DNA of 64,000 nt from Paenarthrobacter sp. A20 (lineage in GTDB: Bacteria; Actinomycetota; Actinomycetes; Actinomycetales; Micrococcaceae), in the NCBI RefSeq assembly GCF_024168825.1, contig NZ_JALJWH010000001.1:1426001-1490000 (forward strand), given 5' to 3'. Positions 37,984 through 47,996 of the stretch are shown piece by piece. Positions within the stretch are counted from its first letter, which is position 1. The number at the start of each line of letters is the position of its first letter. A program made the position numbers and the translations under genes. The notes under the pieces were generated by a model. It was not told where the DNA came from. It saw only the letters and a list, made by a program, of their open reading frames with translations, and ran no database searches.

Positions 37984-38059
37984 ACCTCGCGGCCAGTGAA
38001 TGGGGCTCCCCTGTGATCGCTGGCCTTATATTGTCAGTGCCTGCTGCCAGAGTTAGGGC

Positions 38060-39433
38060 ATGGAGCGGATTGGGGAGAGGCAAGCGGGCGCAGTAGTGGC
38101 GCTCGGGCGCGCTCCAGTCGTCGTGGATTCCGTTCAGCGCGGCAGGGGTACAGCCAGCACCGTTAGTGGGGACCTGATCGAGCAGTTGCGGGCCCTGGAG
38201 GAGATGAAGTCGGCAATCACCGCTTTGCAGGCGCGGGTTGCTGTGGCTTTTGATCTTGCCCAGCGCGCCGAGCAGGCCGAGGCAGGGGTCCCCGCCTCGG
38301 AGCGTGGCCAGGGCGTGGGAGCCCAGGTGGCACTGGCACGGAGGGAATCACCGAACCGTGGCTCCCGGTTGCTTGGTTTGGCGAAGGCGCTCGTGATCGA
38401 GATGCCGCGCACCTTGGCGGCGCTGCAGGCCGGGCAGCTGAATGAGTGGCGTGCCACGCTGCTGGTGAAAGAAACCGCCTGCCTGTCTGTTGAGGACCGA
38501 ACCGCTGTCGACGAGGAGCTCGCCCCCGACACAGGGACCTTTGCCGGGAAGGGCGACAAAGCGATCGTGGCCGCGGCGAAGGCTGCCGCGTATCGGCGGG
38601 ATCCGCGGTCGGTAGTCGGGCGTGCCAGTCGCGCTGCGGCCGAGCGGACTGTCAGCCTGCGCCCGGCGCCGGACACCATGACCTACCTGACGGCCCTCCT
38701 TCCGGTTGCCCAGGGAGTGGCGGTCTACGCGGCGCTGACCCGAGCGGCTGATTCGGCCCGTTCCAGTGGGGATCCCCGAGGTCGGGGCCAGGTTATGGCC
38801 GACACCCTGGTCGAACGCAGCACCGGTACCCCGGGCGGGATTTCGGGGATCAACGTGGACCTCGTTATGACGGACCGCACCTTGTTCCAAGGTGACAGCG
38901 AACCAGCCCGGCTCAAGGGCTACGGAATCGTCCCCGCTGAATGGGGAAGGGAACTGCTCGGATCGGCGCAAGCCGCAACCCTGGGACAGGAGGGCGCGAA
39001 CTCAGCTTCCGGAACAGGGCAAACCGGTCAAGGTCATGCGGTAGTGCCGAAGACAGAGCTCACTGTCTGGCTTCGCCGGCTCTACACCGCGCCAACCACG
39101 GGAGAACTCCTTGCCGCCGACTCCAAGGCCCGGGTCTTCGCTGGTGGGCTTCGGCACTTCATCGAAACCCGTGACGACATCTGCCGGACCCCGTATTGCG
39201 ATGCGCCGATCCGGCATATTGACCATGTGGTTCCGTGGCGTTCCGGAGGGCAAACAAACCTCGCTAATGGCGCAGGACTCTGCGAAGCCTGCAACCACAC
39301 CAAGGAAAACCCCGGCTGGAGCACCAAAGCCGTGCCCGGTGACGTGCACACCGTGGAAATCAGCACCCCCACCGGACACTCGTACCAATCAAAGGCACCG
39401 CCCCTGCCGGGACACCGCCCCTCCAGAACGTAG
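38060..39433 (+). CDS. DUF222 / HNH endonuclease-domain protein (13E12-repeat type)
   Basis: A 457-residue protein of the DUF222-HNH family, abundant in actinobacteria, often in many copies per genome. The N-terminal helical DUF222 region covers about residues 30-340. The C-terminal HNH motif reads [19 protein letters not shown], then [22 protein letters not shown], with the two cysteine pairs, the catalytic His and the Asn in place, so the nuclease looks intact. The biological role of the family is unproven; some are linked to mobile introns or repeats. It stands alone. Confidence 0.9.
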   Translation: MERIGERQAGAVVALGRAPVVVDSVQRGRGTASTVSGDLIEQLRALEEMKSAITALQARVAVAFDLAQRAEQAEAGVPASERGQGVGAQVALARRESPNRGSRLLGLAKALVIEMPRTLAALQAGQLNEWRATLLVKETACLSVEDRTAVDEELAPDTGTFAGKGDKAIVAAAKAAAYRRDPRSVVGRASRAAAERTVSLRPAPDTMTYLTALLPVAQGVAVYAALTRAADSARSSGDPRGRGQVMADTLVERSTGTPGGISGINVDLVMTDRTLFQGDSEPARLKGYGIVPAEWGRELLGSAQAATLGQEGANSASGTGQTGQGHAVVPKTELTVWLRRLYTAPTTGELLAADSKARVFAGGLRHFIETRDDICRTPYCDAPIRHIDHVVPWRSGGQTNLANGAGLCEACNHTKENPGWSTKAVPGDVHTVEISTPTGHSYQSKAPPLPGHRPSRT

Positions 39434-39466
39434 AAACCCCGGACACGAGAAAGCCCGTTGAGCGCC

Positions 39467-39973
39467 TTAGTCTTCGAAATCTCCCGCATCCCTGCGGAAG
39501 GTGCCCAGTACGCGGATGAGGTGATCGACGTCGTCGTCTCCGAAACCTGACTTGCCGAAAACCTCGGAGTTGAGTGCCGCCGTCGCCTTCTTGGCGAGGG
39601 TCCGGCCCTCGGCGGTGAGTTCTATCAGGGTGGTGCGGCCGTCGGTGGGATGCGGCGAGCGGGCCACCAGGGCGGCTTTTTCCAAGCGGTCGACGGCGTT
39701 GGTCACCGAGGTGGGGTGCACCTGCAGGAGCGCGCTGGCTTTGTTCATGGGCAGCGCACCGCTCCGGGCGAAACTCAGCAGCGCCAGAAGTTCGTAGCGT
39801 GCGAAGGTCAGCCCGAACGGCTTGAGGACCGTTTCGATGCGCGCCAGCAGGATTTGCTGGGTGCGCATGATCGCGGTGATGGCAGCCATGGGCGCGGCGA
39901 CATCGCCCCAGCCATGCCGTTCCCAGTTGCGCTGGGCATCGGCAATGGGGTCGCGGGGGAGTGGGGTGCCCAT
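39467..39973 (-). CDS. MarR-family transcriptional regulator
   Basis: A 168-residue MarR regulator with the winged helix at about residues 60-130: RYELLALLSFARSGALPMNK, then VHPTSVTNAVDRLEKAALVARSPHPTDGRTT (recognition helix and wing). AAGGAGG lies four bases before the ATG. It is transcribed after the acyl-CoA synthetase gene (41-base gap) and probably controls the divergent pair of synthetase and acyl-CoA dehydrogenase in response to an acyl or aromatic ligand. Confidence 0.9.
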   Translation of the reverse strand: MGTPLPRDPIADAQRNWERHGWGDVAAPMAAITAIMRTQQILLARIETVLKPFGLTFARYELLALLSFARSGALPMNKASALLQVHPTSVTNAVDRLEKAALVARSPHPTDGRTTLIELTAEGRTLAKKATAALNSEVFGKSGFGDDDVDHLIRVLGTFRRDAGDFED

Positions 39974-40014
39974 GGGCCTCCTTCGTTTGCTTGGTTGGCC
40001 GAGTGTTCGGTTGG

Positions 40015-41733
40015 CTAGTCTTTCAGATTCGGGAACTCCTCCTCGGAGTATTCGACGCCCAAACCTGACGGGAGCGGACCGTCGCCGTGCCGAGCAACCT
40101 CTGTACCGCGCAGTTCGACGCGCCGGATCTTGCCGGAAATGGTCTTGGGCAACTCGCCGAATTCCAGCCGCCGGATGCGCTTGAACGGCGCCAGATGCTC
40201 ACGGCAATACTTGAGAATGTCCTCGGCCACAGCAGGTCCCGGTTCGTAGCCGGCGGCCAGCACCACAAACGCCTTGGGTACCGACAACTTCACGGCATCA
40301 GGTGAAGGCACGACGGCGGCTTCCGCCACTGCGGGGTGTTCGATCAGGACGCTTTCAAGTTCGAATGGCGACAAACGGTAGTCGGAGGACTTGAAGACGT
40401 CATCGTCCCGGCCGACATAGGTGATGACGCCATCGGCGTCCCGGCTGGCCATATCGCCGGTGTGATAATAGCCATCGCGGAAGGCCTCGGCCGTCTTGGC
40501 CTCGTCACCGAAGTAGCTCTTCATGAGCCCCACGGGCCGGGGGTCCAAGCGCAAGCAGAGTTCGCCGTCGTCGGCTTCCTGGCCGGTGACCGGGTCCACC
40601 AGGACGACGTCGTACCCGGGCAGCGGCCGTCCCATGGAGCCGATCTTTACCGGCTGGGCAGGAGTGTTGGCGATCTGGACCGTGGATTCGGTCTGGCCGA
40701 AGCCGTCACGGATGGTGACGCCCCAGGCCTCCTCTACTTGCCCGATGACTTCCGCGTTGAGTGGTTCGCCGGCCGAAACCACCTTCAGCGGAGGAGTGGT
40801 GAGCTGCGTGAGGTCTGCTTGGATGAGCATGCGCCACACCGTGGGCGGCGCGCAGAAACTGGTGACGCCCTCCCGGCCCATCTGCTCCATGAGGGCGGCG
40901 GCATCGAAGCGTTCGTAGTTGTAGATGAAGACGCAGGCCTCAGCGATCCAAGGAGTGAAGACGTTGGACCATGCATGTTTGGCCCAGCCGGGGGAGGCGA
41001 CGTTGAGGTGGACATCGCCGGGTTCGAGGCCGATCCAGTACATCGTAGACAGGTGGCCCACGGGGTAGGACGTGTGGGTGTGCTCCACCAGCTTGGCGCG
41101 GGAAGTGGTGCCGGAGGTGAAGTAGAGGAGCAGCGTCTCGTCGGCGCGAGTGGGGGCGTCGGGCGCGAAGTCCGTTCCGGCGTCGTACGAATCTGCGTAC
41201 TGTTTGGCGTCCGCGTTGGTGGGTTCCGCGCCGATCTCGATCAGGGTGTAATCGCCTTCCACTGCGGCGAACTTGCTGATGTTGGCACTTCCGACGGCCA
41301 CCCAGCTGGCCCCACCGCGCTCAACGCGGTCCTGGAGATCGCGGGCGCCCATGAGGGTGGTGGTGGGGATCATGACGATGCCCAGTTTGATGCCGGCCAG
41401 CATGAGTTCCCAGAGTTCAACCTGGTTGCCGAGCATGATGATCATGTGGTCGCCGCGCTGGACGCCCTGGCCGCGCAGCCAGTTGGCTACCTGCGATGAC
41501 CGATCTGCGAGCTCCTTGAACGAGCGGCGGGTGGAACTGCCGTCCTGTTCCACGATGACCAGCGCGGGCTTGCCGCCTTTTTCCTGGTCCGCCGCGATCT
41601 GGTCGAACCAGTCCAAGGCGAAATTGAACTCCTCGAAGCGTGGCCACGCGAATTCGCTGTGTGCCTGCTTGTAGTCCTCGCGCAGTTCCAGCAACCGGTC
41701 GCGGGCCGCACGGAAGTCATCGGTGACTGTCAT
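40015..41733 (-). CDS. AMP-forming acyl-CoA synthetase (medium-chain/MACS-like)
   Basis: A 572-residue adenylate-forming enzyme that activates a carboxylic acid to its CoA thioester. Core motifs are LLLYFTSGTTSRAKLVEHTH (A3), the A5-like DGFGQTESTVQIAN, the hinge region YHTGDMASRDADGVITYVGR, DDVFKSSDYRLSPFELES, and the C-terminal catalytic lysine in PKTISGKIRRVELR. The N-terminal EFNFALDWFDQIA pattern resembles medium-chain and benzoate-type synthetases more than acetyl-CoA synthetase. The substrate is unknown. AAAGGCGG precedes the ATG. It is divergent from an acyl-CoA dehydrogenase gene 115 bases away. Confidence 0.9.
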   Translation of the reverse strand: MTVTDDFRAARDRLLELREDYKQAHSEFAWPRFEEFNFALDWFDQIAADQEKGGKPALVIVEQDGSSTRRSFKELADRSSQVANWLRGQGVQRGDHMIIMLGNQVELWELMLAGIKLGIVMIPTTTLMGARDLQDRVERGGASWVAVGSANISKFAAVEGDYTLIEIGAEPTNADAKQYADSYDAGTDFAPDAPTRADETLLLYFTSGTTSRAKLVEHTHTSYPVGHLSTMYWIGLEPGDVHLNVASPGWAKHAWSNVFTPWIAEACVFIYNYERFDAAALMEQMGREGVTSFCAPPTVWRMLIQADLTQLTTPPLKVVSAGEPLNAEVIGQVEEAWGVTIRDGFGQTESTVQIANTPAQPVKIGSMGRPLPGYDVVLVDPVTGQEADDGELCLRLDPRPVGLMKSYFGDEAKTAEAFRDGYYHTGDMASRDADGVITYVGRDDDVFKSSDYRLSPFELESVLIEHPAVAEAAVVPSPDAVKLSVPKAFVVLAAGYEPGPAVAEDILKYCREHLAPFKRIRRLEFGELPKTISGKIRRVELRGTEVARHGDGPLPSGLGVEYSEEEFPNLKD

Positions 41734-41848
41734 AGTCCGCCTTTCGCTGGGGCTTCATTGCCCGGCCTAGTGATCCACATCACCTTGCAATATACTAGGA
41801 CATCCAAGGGTTTGGAAGAGCCTGTGCGGGACATGACGAAGGGGTCTA

Positions 41849-43066
41849 ATGCTCGACGAAAAAGCTGCCGGCACCGTCACCAGCGGTGCGGCAACAGAAC
41901 GTGTCCTCCCTCCTTACCCGGAGGCGGACCTTATGCACGTAGTGGATCTGCTCCCACCATCGGAGCGTGTGCGCTACCTCGAGATCAGGGAATTCCTGCA
42001 GGCACGCATCCGGGCGGCCAGTATCGAGTACTGGAACCGGGAGGAATTTCCGTTCGGACTGCTGGCCGACATGGCCAAGTTCGGGCTTGGAGGACTACAG
42101 ACAGACGGCTCCACCAAGCTCTTCAAGGGCCTCATGTACACCGAGATCGCCAGGGCGGACGTGTCTCTTTCGGCGTTGGTGGGCATCCACAACGAACTCA
42201 TCGTGGGCATGATCCACGAGCTCGGCTCTGATAAGCAGAAGCGCACGTGGCTGCCTGGGCTGGAGGCCTTTACCCAGTTGGGCGCCTTCGCCCTCACCGA
42301 ACCTGACCACGGCTCCGACATCGCCGGAGGACTCTCGACGACGGCGCGGCGCGACGGCGGCGAATGGGTCATCAACGGTGCCAAGCGCTGGATTGGTGCA
42401 GGCACCATCGCCGACTTTGCGCTGGTGTGGGCCCGGGACGAATCCGACGGGCAGATCAAGGGCTTCATTGTGGAGACCGATCGCCCCGGGTACTCGGCCA
42501 CTAAGATCTCCAACAAAATCGGGCTCAGGATCATGCAGAACGCGGACATTCTCCTGGATGAGGTCCGCATACCTTTGGAGAATCTCCTGCCGGGGGCCAC
42601 GGAGTTCTCGCGGGCGAACGATCTTTTGCGTGATTCCCGGGCTTGGGTGGGTTGGCAGGCTGCAGGGATTCAACTGGCCGCGTTTGATATCGCCCGTTCT
42701 TACGCCTTGGAACGCCAGCAATTCGGCAAGGAGCTGGCCCGTTTCCAGCTGGTGCAGCAGCAGCTCGCGGATATTTTGGGCAACGCGAATGCCTCACTGT
42801 CCATGATGGTTGAGCTCGCGCGGATCCAGCAGGCCGGCAAGCTCGAAATGGTCCAAGCTGCCATGTGCAAGGCCACCACCACCCGGCTGGCGCGCTCATC
42901 CGTGGCGATGGGCCGTTCCCTCTTGGGCGGGAACGGGATCACCACGGATTACGAGATGGGCAAGCTCTTCGGTGACGCCGAGATCCTTTACACGTATGAG
43001 GGCAGCTACGAGATCAATTCGATGATCGTTGCCCGGGCGGTGACAGGGAAGTCGGCCTTCGTCTGA
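41849..43066 (+). CDS. Acyl-CoA dehydrogenase, glutaryl-CoA dehydrogenase-like
   Basis: A 405-residue FAD acyl-CoA dehydrogenase. FALTEPDHGSDIAGGLSTTA and NGAKRWIGAGTIADFALVWA are the FAD/substrate segments. ARSYALERQQFGKELARFQL and LLGGNGITTDYEMGKLFGDA follow, and the catalytic-base glutamate is in YTYEGSYEINSMIVARAVTG. That last motif (YEGxYEI, RAVTG) is closest to glutaryl-CoA dehydrogenase, which also decarboxylates, but the family is broad and the substrate is unproven. It pairs with the divergent synthetase and MarR genes, suggesting a small degradation unit. It ends 17 bases from the convergent permease gene. Confidence 0.9.
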   Translation: MLDEKAAGTVTSGAATERVLPPYPEADLMHVVDLLPPSERVRYLEIREFLQARIRAASIEYWNREEFPFGLLADMAKFGLGGLQTDGSTKLFKGLMYTEIARADVSLSALVGIHNELIVGMIHELGSDKQKRTWLPGLEAFTQLGAFALTEPDHGSDIAGGLSTTARRDGGEWVINGAKRWIGAGTIADFALVWARDESDGQIKGFIVETDRPGYSATKISNKIGLRIMQNADILLDEVRIPLENLLPGATEFSRANDLLRDSRAWVGWQAAGIQLAAFDIARSYALERQQFGKELARFQLVQQQLADILGNANASLSMMVELARIQQAGKLEMVQAAMCKATTTRLARSSVAMGRSLLGGNGITTDYEMGKLFGDAEILYTYEGSYEINSMIVARAVTGKSAFV

Positions 43067-43083
43067 GACCGCCCGGGCATGCG

Positions 43084-44667
43084 TCAGGCTTTCCGGGCTG
43101 CGACCAAGGCCGGATCCGGGTCCGAAGGCGCAGCGACGGCTGCGTGTTCGGCCAGGACTCCGGTCTTGTGCCGGATGCGCAGGCGGTAGAGGAGCGTCCC
43201 GCCGATGATGACCGTGCCGACAAACATGACGCCGCCCCATTGCAGGTACCACTCGAACGGCGGCACCGAGTTGTAAATCTCCGGCCGCGGCCACACCAGG
43301 TTCAGTGTCATGGCACCGCCCCACAGCACCGCCAGGATGTTCACGGGCAGCCCCCATTTGCCGAGGCTGAATCCCGGTTCTGATCCGTCGTCCTTGAGGG
43401 GCCACTTCTTCAAGAAGCGGCGCCGCAGCATGGGCACCGTCACCAGGAGGTATGACAGGTAGATCAGGACGATGCTGATGCTGGAGAGAATCGTGAAGAT
43501 AGCTGGCTGGGAGATGTTGACGATCAGGGGAATCACGGCCACGACACCGATAACGATGGCGGCCACTGTGGGGGTTTTGCGGGTGGGATGGACTTTGCTG
43601 AGCTGACGGCTGAACGGGAGGTTGTTGTCCCTGGCCATGGCGAACATCATCCGGATGGCTGCTGCGTGGACGGCCAACGTGCAGACCACCACGGCCACCA
43701 CGATGCACGCCAGGAAGGCCTTGCCGAATGGACCGCCCAGCACCGACAGCACGATGTACTGCAGCCCGCCATCGGCCGCTCCGAGTTTGGGATCTGAAAG
43801 ATCGGGCGCGGCAAGGATTCCGCCGAGGAGGAGCAATCCTCCCAGGAGGAAGGACGCCGTAACGGCGCGCAGGATCGCCCTGGGCGCCGTTTTCTTGGGG
43901 TCCTTGGTTTCTTCACCCAGGGAACTGGCGGTGTCGAAGCCGTACATGACGTAGCCGGACGCCATGGCGGCAATGAGGAACACGCCAAAGAAGCCCAGGG
44001 GATGTTCTTCGCCGAATCCCGCAGTATCCAAGAGGACTTCCGGTCCGCGAACGGAGTGCCAGATGAGCGCCGCAATGAGCAGGACGGCTGCAACCAGCTC
44101 CACGAACACGCCCACGCTGTTGATCATGGTCATGAGTTTCACGCCAAAAGCGTTGATGAGGGTGGAAATACCGATCATGATGCTGGCCAGAATGACCCCG
44201 TTGACGGCGAAGTCGTAAGGACCTGTTCCGTCGCCCACCAGTTGGAAGCCGCTCCAGATTTGCGGGAGGGTGATTTGGAGGGCCAAGGCAACGGACCCCA
44301 GGGCCATGATGGAGGAGAGCAACAGCAACCAGCCCGCCAGCCACGCCCACGTTCCAGTCGAGAGCCTCTTGGCCCAGTTGTAGACCGACCCGGCCACCGG
44401 GTAGCGTCCTGCCAATTCCGCAAAGCACAGGGCGACCATCAGCTGGCCGACGAAGACGATGGGCCACGACCAAGCGTAGGCAGGTCCCGCCGTCGAGAAT
44501 CCGAAGTAAAACAGTTGAAAAACGCCGGTGAGGATGGAGATGTAGCTGACGCCGGCGGCGAAGCTGGCGAACTTACCGATGCTGCGGTCCAGGGTTTGGG
44601 CATAGCCAAACTCGTCCATGCCGCTTGCATCGCTCTTGCAGGGTCCTAATTTGCTGGGTTCTGACAT
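43084..44667 (-). CDS. APC-family amino acid/amine permease of the choline cluster
   Basis: A 527-residue APC-superfamily transporter with about twelve membrane segments, the usual N-terminal helix break (FASFAAGVSYISILTGVFQL) and FAELAGRYPVAGSVYNWAKR, which marks the amino acid/choline (ACT) type. MYGFDTASSLGEETKDPKKT is the conserved TM6-7 loop. I start it at ATG 44665-44667, which follows AGGAG; an upstream in-frame start adds 17 unconserved residues. It lies downstream of codA and betB on the same strand, so choline or a related amine is the likely substrate. Confidence 0.88.
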   Translation of the reverse strand: MSEPSKLGPCKSDASGMDEFGYAQTLDRSIGKFASFAAGVSYISILTGVFQLFYFGFSTAGPAYAWSWPIVFVGQLMVALCFAELAGRYPVAGSVYNWAKRLSTGTWAWLAGWLLLLSSIMALGSVALALQITLPQIWSGFQLVGDGTGPYDFAVNGVILASIMIGISTLINAFGVKLMTMINSVGVFVELVAAVLLIAALIWHSVRGPEVLLDTAGFGEEHPLGFFGVFLIAAMASGYVMYGFDTASSLGEETKDPKKTAPRAILRAVTASFLLGGLLLLGGILAAPDLSDPKLGAADGGLQYIVLSVLGGPFGKAFLACIVVAVVVCTLAVHAAAIRMMFAMARDNNLPFSRQLSKVHPTRKTPTVAAIVIGVVAVIPLIVNISQPAIFTILSSISIVLIYLSYLLVTVPMLRRRFLKKWPLKDDGSEPGFSLGKWGLPVNILAVLWGGAMTLNLVWPRPEIYNSVPPFEWYLQWGGVMFVGTVIIGGTLLYRLRIRHKTGVLAEHAAVAAPSDPDPALVAARKA

Positions 44668-44738
44668 GCGAACTCCTAGTTCAGACGTGCACGAATGGTG
44701 ACTTTCTGCGGCCGCCATTGGACGCAGATGAAATCAAG

Positions 44739-44764
44739 GCCGGGCACCGCGTTGTGCCTCCGGC
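44739..44764 (-). terminator. Imperfect hairpin between codA and the permease gene
   Basis: Read leftwards, GCCGG-AG-GCAC pairs with GTGC-CCGGC around ACGCG, and TTGATTTCAT follows. It lies about 48 bases beyond the codA stop and could reduce read-through into the permease gene. Confidence 0.4.
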
Positions 44765-44811
44765 TGTTTCCCCCATTGTTTGTTGCGTGGGTCTAAAAGC
44801 AGGGTGCCTGG

Positions 44812-46464
44812 TCAGGCGAGGGACAAGCTGAAGCCGGCTTCCGCCGTCGTGGTGTCCTCCGTCCGGCTGTTGTTGAAATCGGCCTTGATGAAATCGGCGC
44901 AGCGCTCGCCAATCATCATCACGGTGATATTCGGATTGACGGTGATGTGTTCCGGCATGACGGAGGCGTCCGCCACGCGCAATCCGGTAACGCCCTTGAC
45001 CCGCAGTTCGGGATCCAAGGGTGACATATGGTCGTCCACCGATCCCATGCGGACTGTGCCGACGGGGTGGTAGACGGTGTTGTGCGTTTTGCGGATGTAA
45101 TCCTGCAGTTCTTCATCGGTCTGCGCTTCGATGCCAGGGGAGAGTTCCCGACCGGTCCATTCGGCCATTGCCGGCTGCGTGGCGATTTCGCGGGCCTTGC
45201 GGATACCGGCCACCATGACGCGCATGTCGTGCCCCTCCGGATCGGTGAAGTACCGGGGATCCACCATGGGCTTGTCGCGGAAGTCCCGGCTGCGCAAGCG
45301 AACGGTCCCGCGGGAACGCGCGTGGGTGACATTCGGAGTGAGGCTGAAGCCGTTCTCCGTGGTGGGGTAGCCGTACCGCAGGGTGTTCATGTCGAACGGC
45401 ACGGAGCCGTAGTGCATCATCAGGTCCGGGCGGTCCAGGCCATCCTGGGTGGGAGTGAAGATGCCGATCTCCCACCACTGGGTGGAGGCCTGCACCATGG
45501 GCTGCTTGGCCTCGAACTGAACCACGCCTTCCGGGTGGTCCTGCAGGTGCTCGCCGACGCCGGGGGAATCCACCAGGACCTCGATGCCGTGCGTGGCCAG
45601 GTGTTCGGCCGGGCCTATGCCGGAGAGCATGAGGAGCTTGGGGGAGTCGATGGCGCCGGTGGACAGGATGACCTCGCGATGCGCGTTCAGCCTGTGCGTA
45701 CGGCCGAAAGCCGAGTCCACGACGTCGACGCCGGTGCAGCGCTTGTCCGCGTCGAACACCAGTTGTCGCGCCCGCAGGCCGGTCAGCAGGGTGAAGTTTT
45801 CGCGATCAATGATGGGGTGGATGTAGGAGACCGAGCTGGAAGAACGTGTCCCGTCCGAGCGTCGGTTGATCTGGAAGAAGTTGGCGCCGTTGATCACTGT
45901 GGTGCCGTCATTGAACTTCGCGCGGGGGATGCCGGTCTGCTCGCAGGCATCAAGGAGCGCGACCCCGGCGGGATCGTTCGGAGGAACGTTCATCAGGTGC
46001 ACCGGGCCGTCGTGGCCGTGGTGTGGAGCTTCCGGTCCGGCGTCCTCGTTCGTTTCCAGACGCTGGTACAAAGGCCAGGCGGCACTAGCGTTCCAGCCCG
46101 TGGCGCCGTACTTCGATTCCCATTCATCCAGGTCTTCGCGGGGAGCCCAAAAAGCGATGCAGGAGTTGTGGCTGGAGCAGCCGCCCATGACCTTGGCGCG
46201 GGCATGGCGCATGAAGGAATTGCCGTTCTCCTGCGGTTCTACTGGGTAGTCCCAGTCGTAGCCGGATTCCAGCAGTTCCATCCAGCGGTCGAGCTGCAGA
46301 ATTTCGGGCAGGCCCCGGTCATCCGGGCCGGCTTCCACCAGGGCAACGGTGACGGCAGGGTCCTCGCTCAGCCGGGCGGCGACGGCAGCTCCGGCAGATC
46401 CTCCGCCAATGACGACGTAATCGAACCCGCGCTCGCTGAGGTTCTCGATGTTGTCAACGTGCAT
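44812..46464 (-). CDS. codA: Choline oxidase
   Basis: A 550-residue GMC-family flavoenzyme that oxidises choline via betaine aldehyde to glycine betaine with O2. It starts with the FAD motif YVVIGGGSAGAAVAARLSED. GGCSSHNSCIAFW carries His99, the covalent-FAD histidine of the Arthrobacter globiformis enzyme, and Ser101. GEHLQDHPEGVVQFEAK and the active-site segment NTVYHPVGTVRMG follow, and the C-terminus has DASVMPEHITVNPNITVMMIGE. Length and sequence agree, from memory, with A. globiformis CodA nearly throughout. AAGGAG lies nine bases before the ATG, inside the end of betB, with no gap between the two genes. Confidence 0.97.
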   Translation of the reverse strand: MHVDNIENLSERGFDYVVIGGGSAGAAVAARLSEDPAVTVALVEAGPDDRGLPEILQLDRWMELLESGYDWDYPVEPQENGNSFMRHARAKVMGGCSSHNSCIAFWAPREDLDEWESKYGATGWNASAAWPLYQRLETNEDAGPEAPHHGHDGPVHLMNVPPNDPAGVALLDACEQTGIPRAKFNDGTTVINGANFFQINRRSDGTRSSSSVSYIHPIIDRENFTLLTGLRARQLVFDADKRCTGVDVVDSAFGRTHRLNAHREVILSTGAIDSPKLLMLSGIGPAEHLATHGIEVLVDSPGVGEHLQDHPEGVVQFEAKQPMVQASTQWWEIGIFTPTQDGLDRPDLMMHYGSVPFDMNTLRYGYPTTENGFSLTPNVTHARSRGTVRLRSRDFRDKPMVDPRYFTDPEGHDMRVMVAGIRKAREIATQPAMAEWTGRELSPGIEAQTDEELQDYIRKTHNTVYHPVGTVRMGSVDDHMSPLDPELRVKGVTGLRVADASVMPEHITVNPNITVMMIGERCADFIKADFNNSRTEDTTTAEAGFSLSLA

Positions 46465-47976
46465 CTATTTCTCCTTGCCGTGGTCTGCGAACCAGCCGGT
46501 CACCTGCGGGCTGGTGTTCTGGTAGATGTGCTTGGCTTCCTGGTACTCGCCCAGCCCGGTGGGACCGAGTTCGCGGCCGACGCCGGACTGGCCGAAGCCG
46601 CCCCACTCGGCCTGCGGAAGGTAGGGGTGGTAGTCGTTGATCCAGACCGTGCCGTGCCGCAAACGGCCCGCTACCCGCTGGGCCTTGCCGGCATCCTGGG
46701 TCCAGACGGCGCCCGCCAGCCCGTAGATGGTGTCGTTGGCGGTGGCCACGGCTTCGTCCTCGGTGCGGAAGGTTTCCACTGTTACTACCGGGCCAAAGGC
46801 TTCATCGATGACTACGGACATTCCCCGGGTCACGCGGTCCAGGACGGTGGGCTGGTAGTAGAAACCGGCGTCGAACTTTTCGCCTTCAGGGGCCGCGCCG
46901 CCGCAGCGCAGCCGCGCGCCTTCGGCAACACCGCGCTGGACGTAGGCGTCCACCTTCTCCCGGTGTGCGGCGGAAATCAGCGGACCGGTTTCGGCGGACT
47001 CATCGAACGGGCCGCCCAGGCGGATGTCCTTGGCCTTGCGGACCAGTTCCTCGACGAAACGCTCCGCGATGGATTCCTCCACCACCAGCCGAGCCCCGGC
47101 GGAGCAGACCTGCCCTGAGTGCACAAAGGCGCCGTTCAGCGCATTGTCGACGGCGGCGTCGAAGTCAGCGTCAGCGAACACCACGTTGGGGTTCTTGCCG
47201 CCGAGCTCCAGCGCCACCTTTTTCACGGTGCCGGCTGCGGCGGCGGCAATGCGCTTGCCGGTTTCCAAGCCGCCGGTGAAGGACACCAAGTCAATGTCGG
47301 GGTGCTCAGAAAGTGGTGCGCCCGCTTGAGCGCCGGGGCCCGTTACCAGGTTGGCGACGCCGTCCGGTAGGCCCAGGTCCTGCAGCAACTGCATGGCAAG
47401 GATTGCGGTGGAGGGGGTCAGCTCCGCGGGCTTCAAAACGAAGGTGCAGCCGGCGGCCAGTGCGGGAGCGATCTTCCACGCGGCCTGCAGCAGCGGGTAG
47501 TTCCACGGCGTGATCAGGCCGCAGACTCCGACGGGCTCGTAGACGATTTTGCTGACGACGGCGGGGTCCCCGGCGTCGACCACCCGGCCCGCCGACTGCC
47601 CGGCGAGGCGTCCGAAATATTCGAAGCAAGCGGCGATGTCATCGATGTCGATGCGGCTTTCGATGATCCGCTTCCCGGTGTCCAGGGATTCGGCGCGGGC
47701 AAACTTCTCGCGACGTTCGCGCAGTTCCGCGGCGACCTTGAGCAGGAACGCGCCCCTCTCGGGAGCGGGGACGTTTGCCCAAACACCGGAATCGAAGGCC
47801 TTGCGGGCTGCGGAAATGGCGCGCTCGGCATCTTCGCGGCCGGCTTCGGACACCGTGGCGACCAGTTCGCCGTCGGCCGGGTTGCGGATCTGCCGCACGG
47901 CGCCTGACGCGGCCGACTCCCACGAGCCGTTGATGAAAAGCGTGGAGGCAGAATCAGAAAATGTGGCTTGGGTCAT
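46465..47976 (-). CDS. betB: Betaine aldehyde dehydrogenase
   Basis: An NAD(P)-dependent aldehyde dehydrogenase, 503 residues from the ATG at 47974-47976. GLITPWNYPLLQAAWKIAPA, VALELGGKNPNVVFADADFD with the general-base glutamate, HSGQVCSAGARLVVEES with the catalytic cysteine, and EAFGPVVTVETF are all in place. It would oxidise betaine aldehyde released by choline oxidase, and its position directly upstream of codA supports that. A TTG at 48012 could extend it by 12 residues but falls in an operator and lacks a binding site; the chosen ATG also lacks a strong one. Transcription should start within the 47997-48036 region or just above it. Confidence 0.92.
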   Translation of the reverse strand: MTQATFSDSASTLFINGSWESAASGAVRQIRNPADGELVATVSEAGREDAERAISAARKAFDSGVWANVPAPERGAFLLKVAAELRERREKFARAESLDTGKRIIESRIDIDDIAACFEYFGRLAGQSAGRVVDAGDPAVVSKIVYEPVGVCGLITPWNYPLLQAAWKIAPALAAGCTFVLKPAELTPSTAILAMQLLQDLGLPDGVANLVTGPGAQAGAPLSEHPDIDLVSFTGGLETGKRIAAAAAGTVKKVALELGGKNPNVVFADADFDAAVDNALNGAFVHSGQVCSAGARLVVEESIAERFVEELVRKAKDIRLGGPFDESAETGPLISAAHREKVDAYVQRGVAEGARLRCGGAAPEGEKFDAGFYYQPTVLDRVTRGMSVVIDEAFGPVVTVETFRTEDEAVATANDTIYGLAGAVWTQDAGKAQRVAGRLRHGTVWINDYHPYLPQAEWGGFGQSGVGRELGPTGLGEYQEAKHIYQNTSPQVTGWFADHGKEK

Positions 47977-47996
47977 ACGAAGCAGGCTAGTGCATC

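Noticed and set aside
45028..47118. A 696-codon open frame on the + strand opposite codA and betB
   Set aside because: It is an antisense shadow of two clearly recognised genes, common in GC-rich DNA, and its translation shows no domain.
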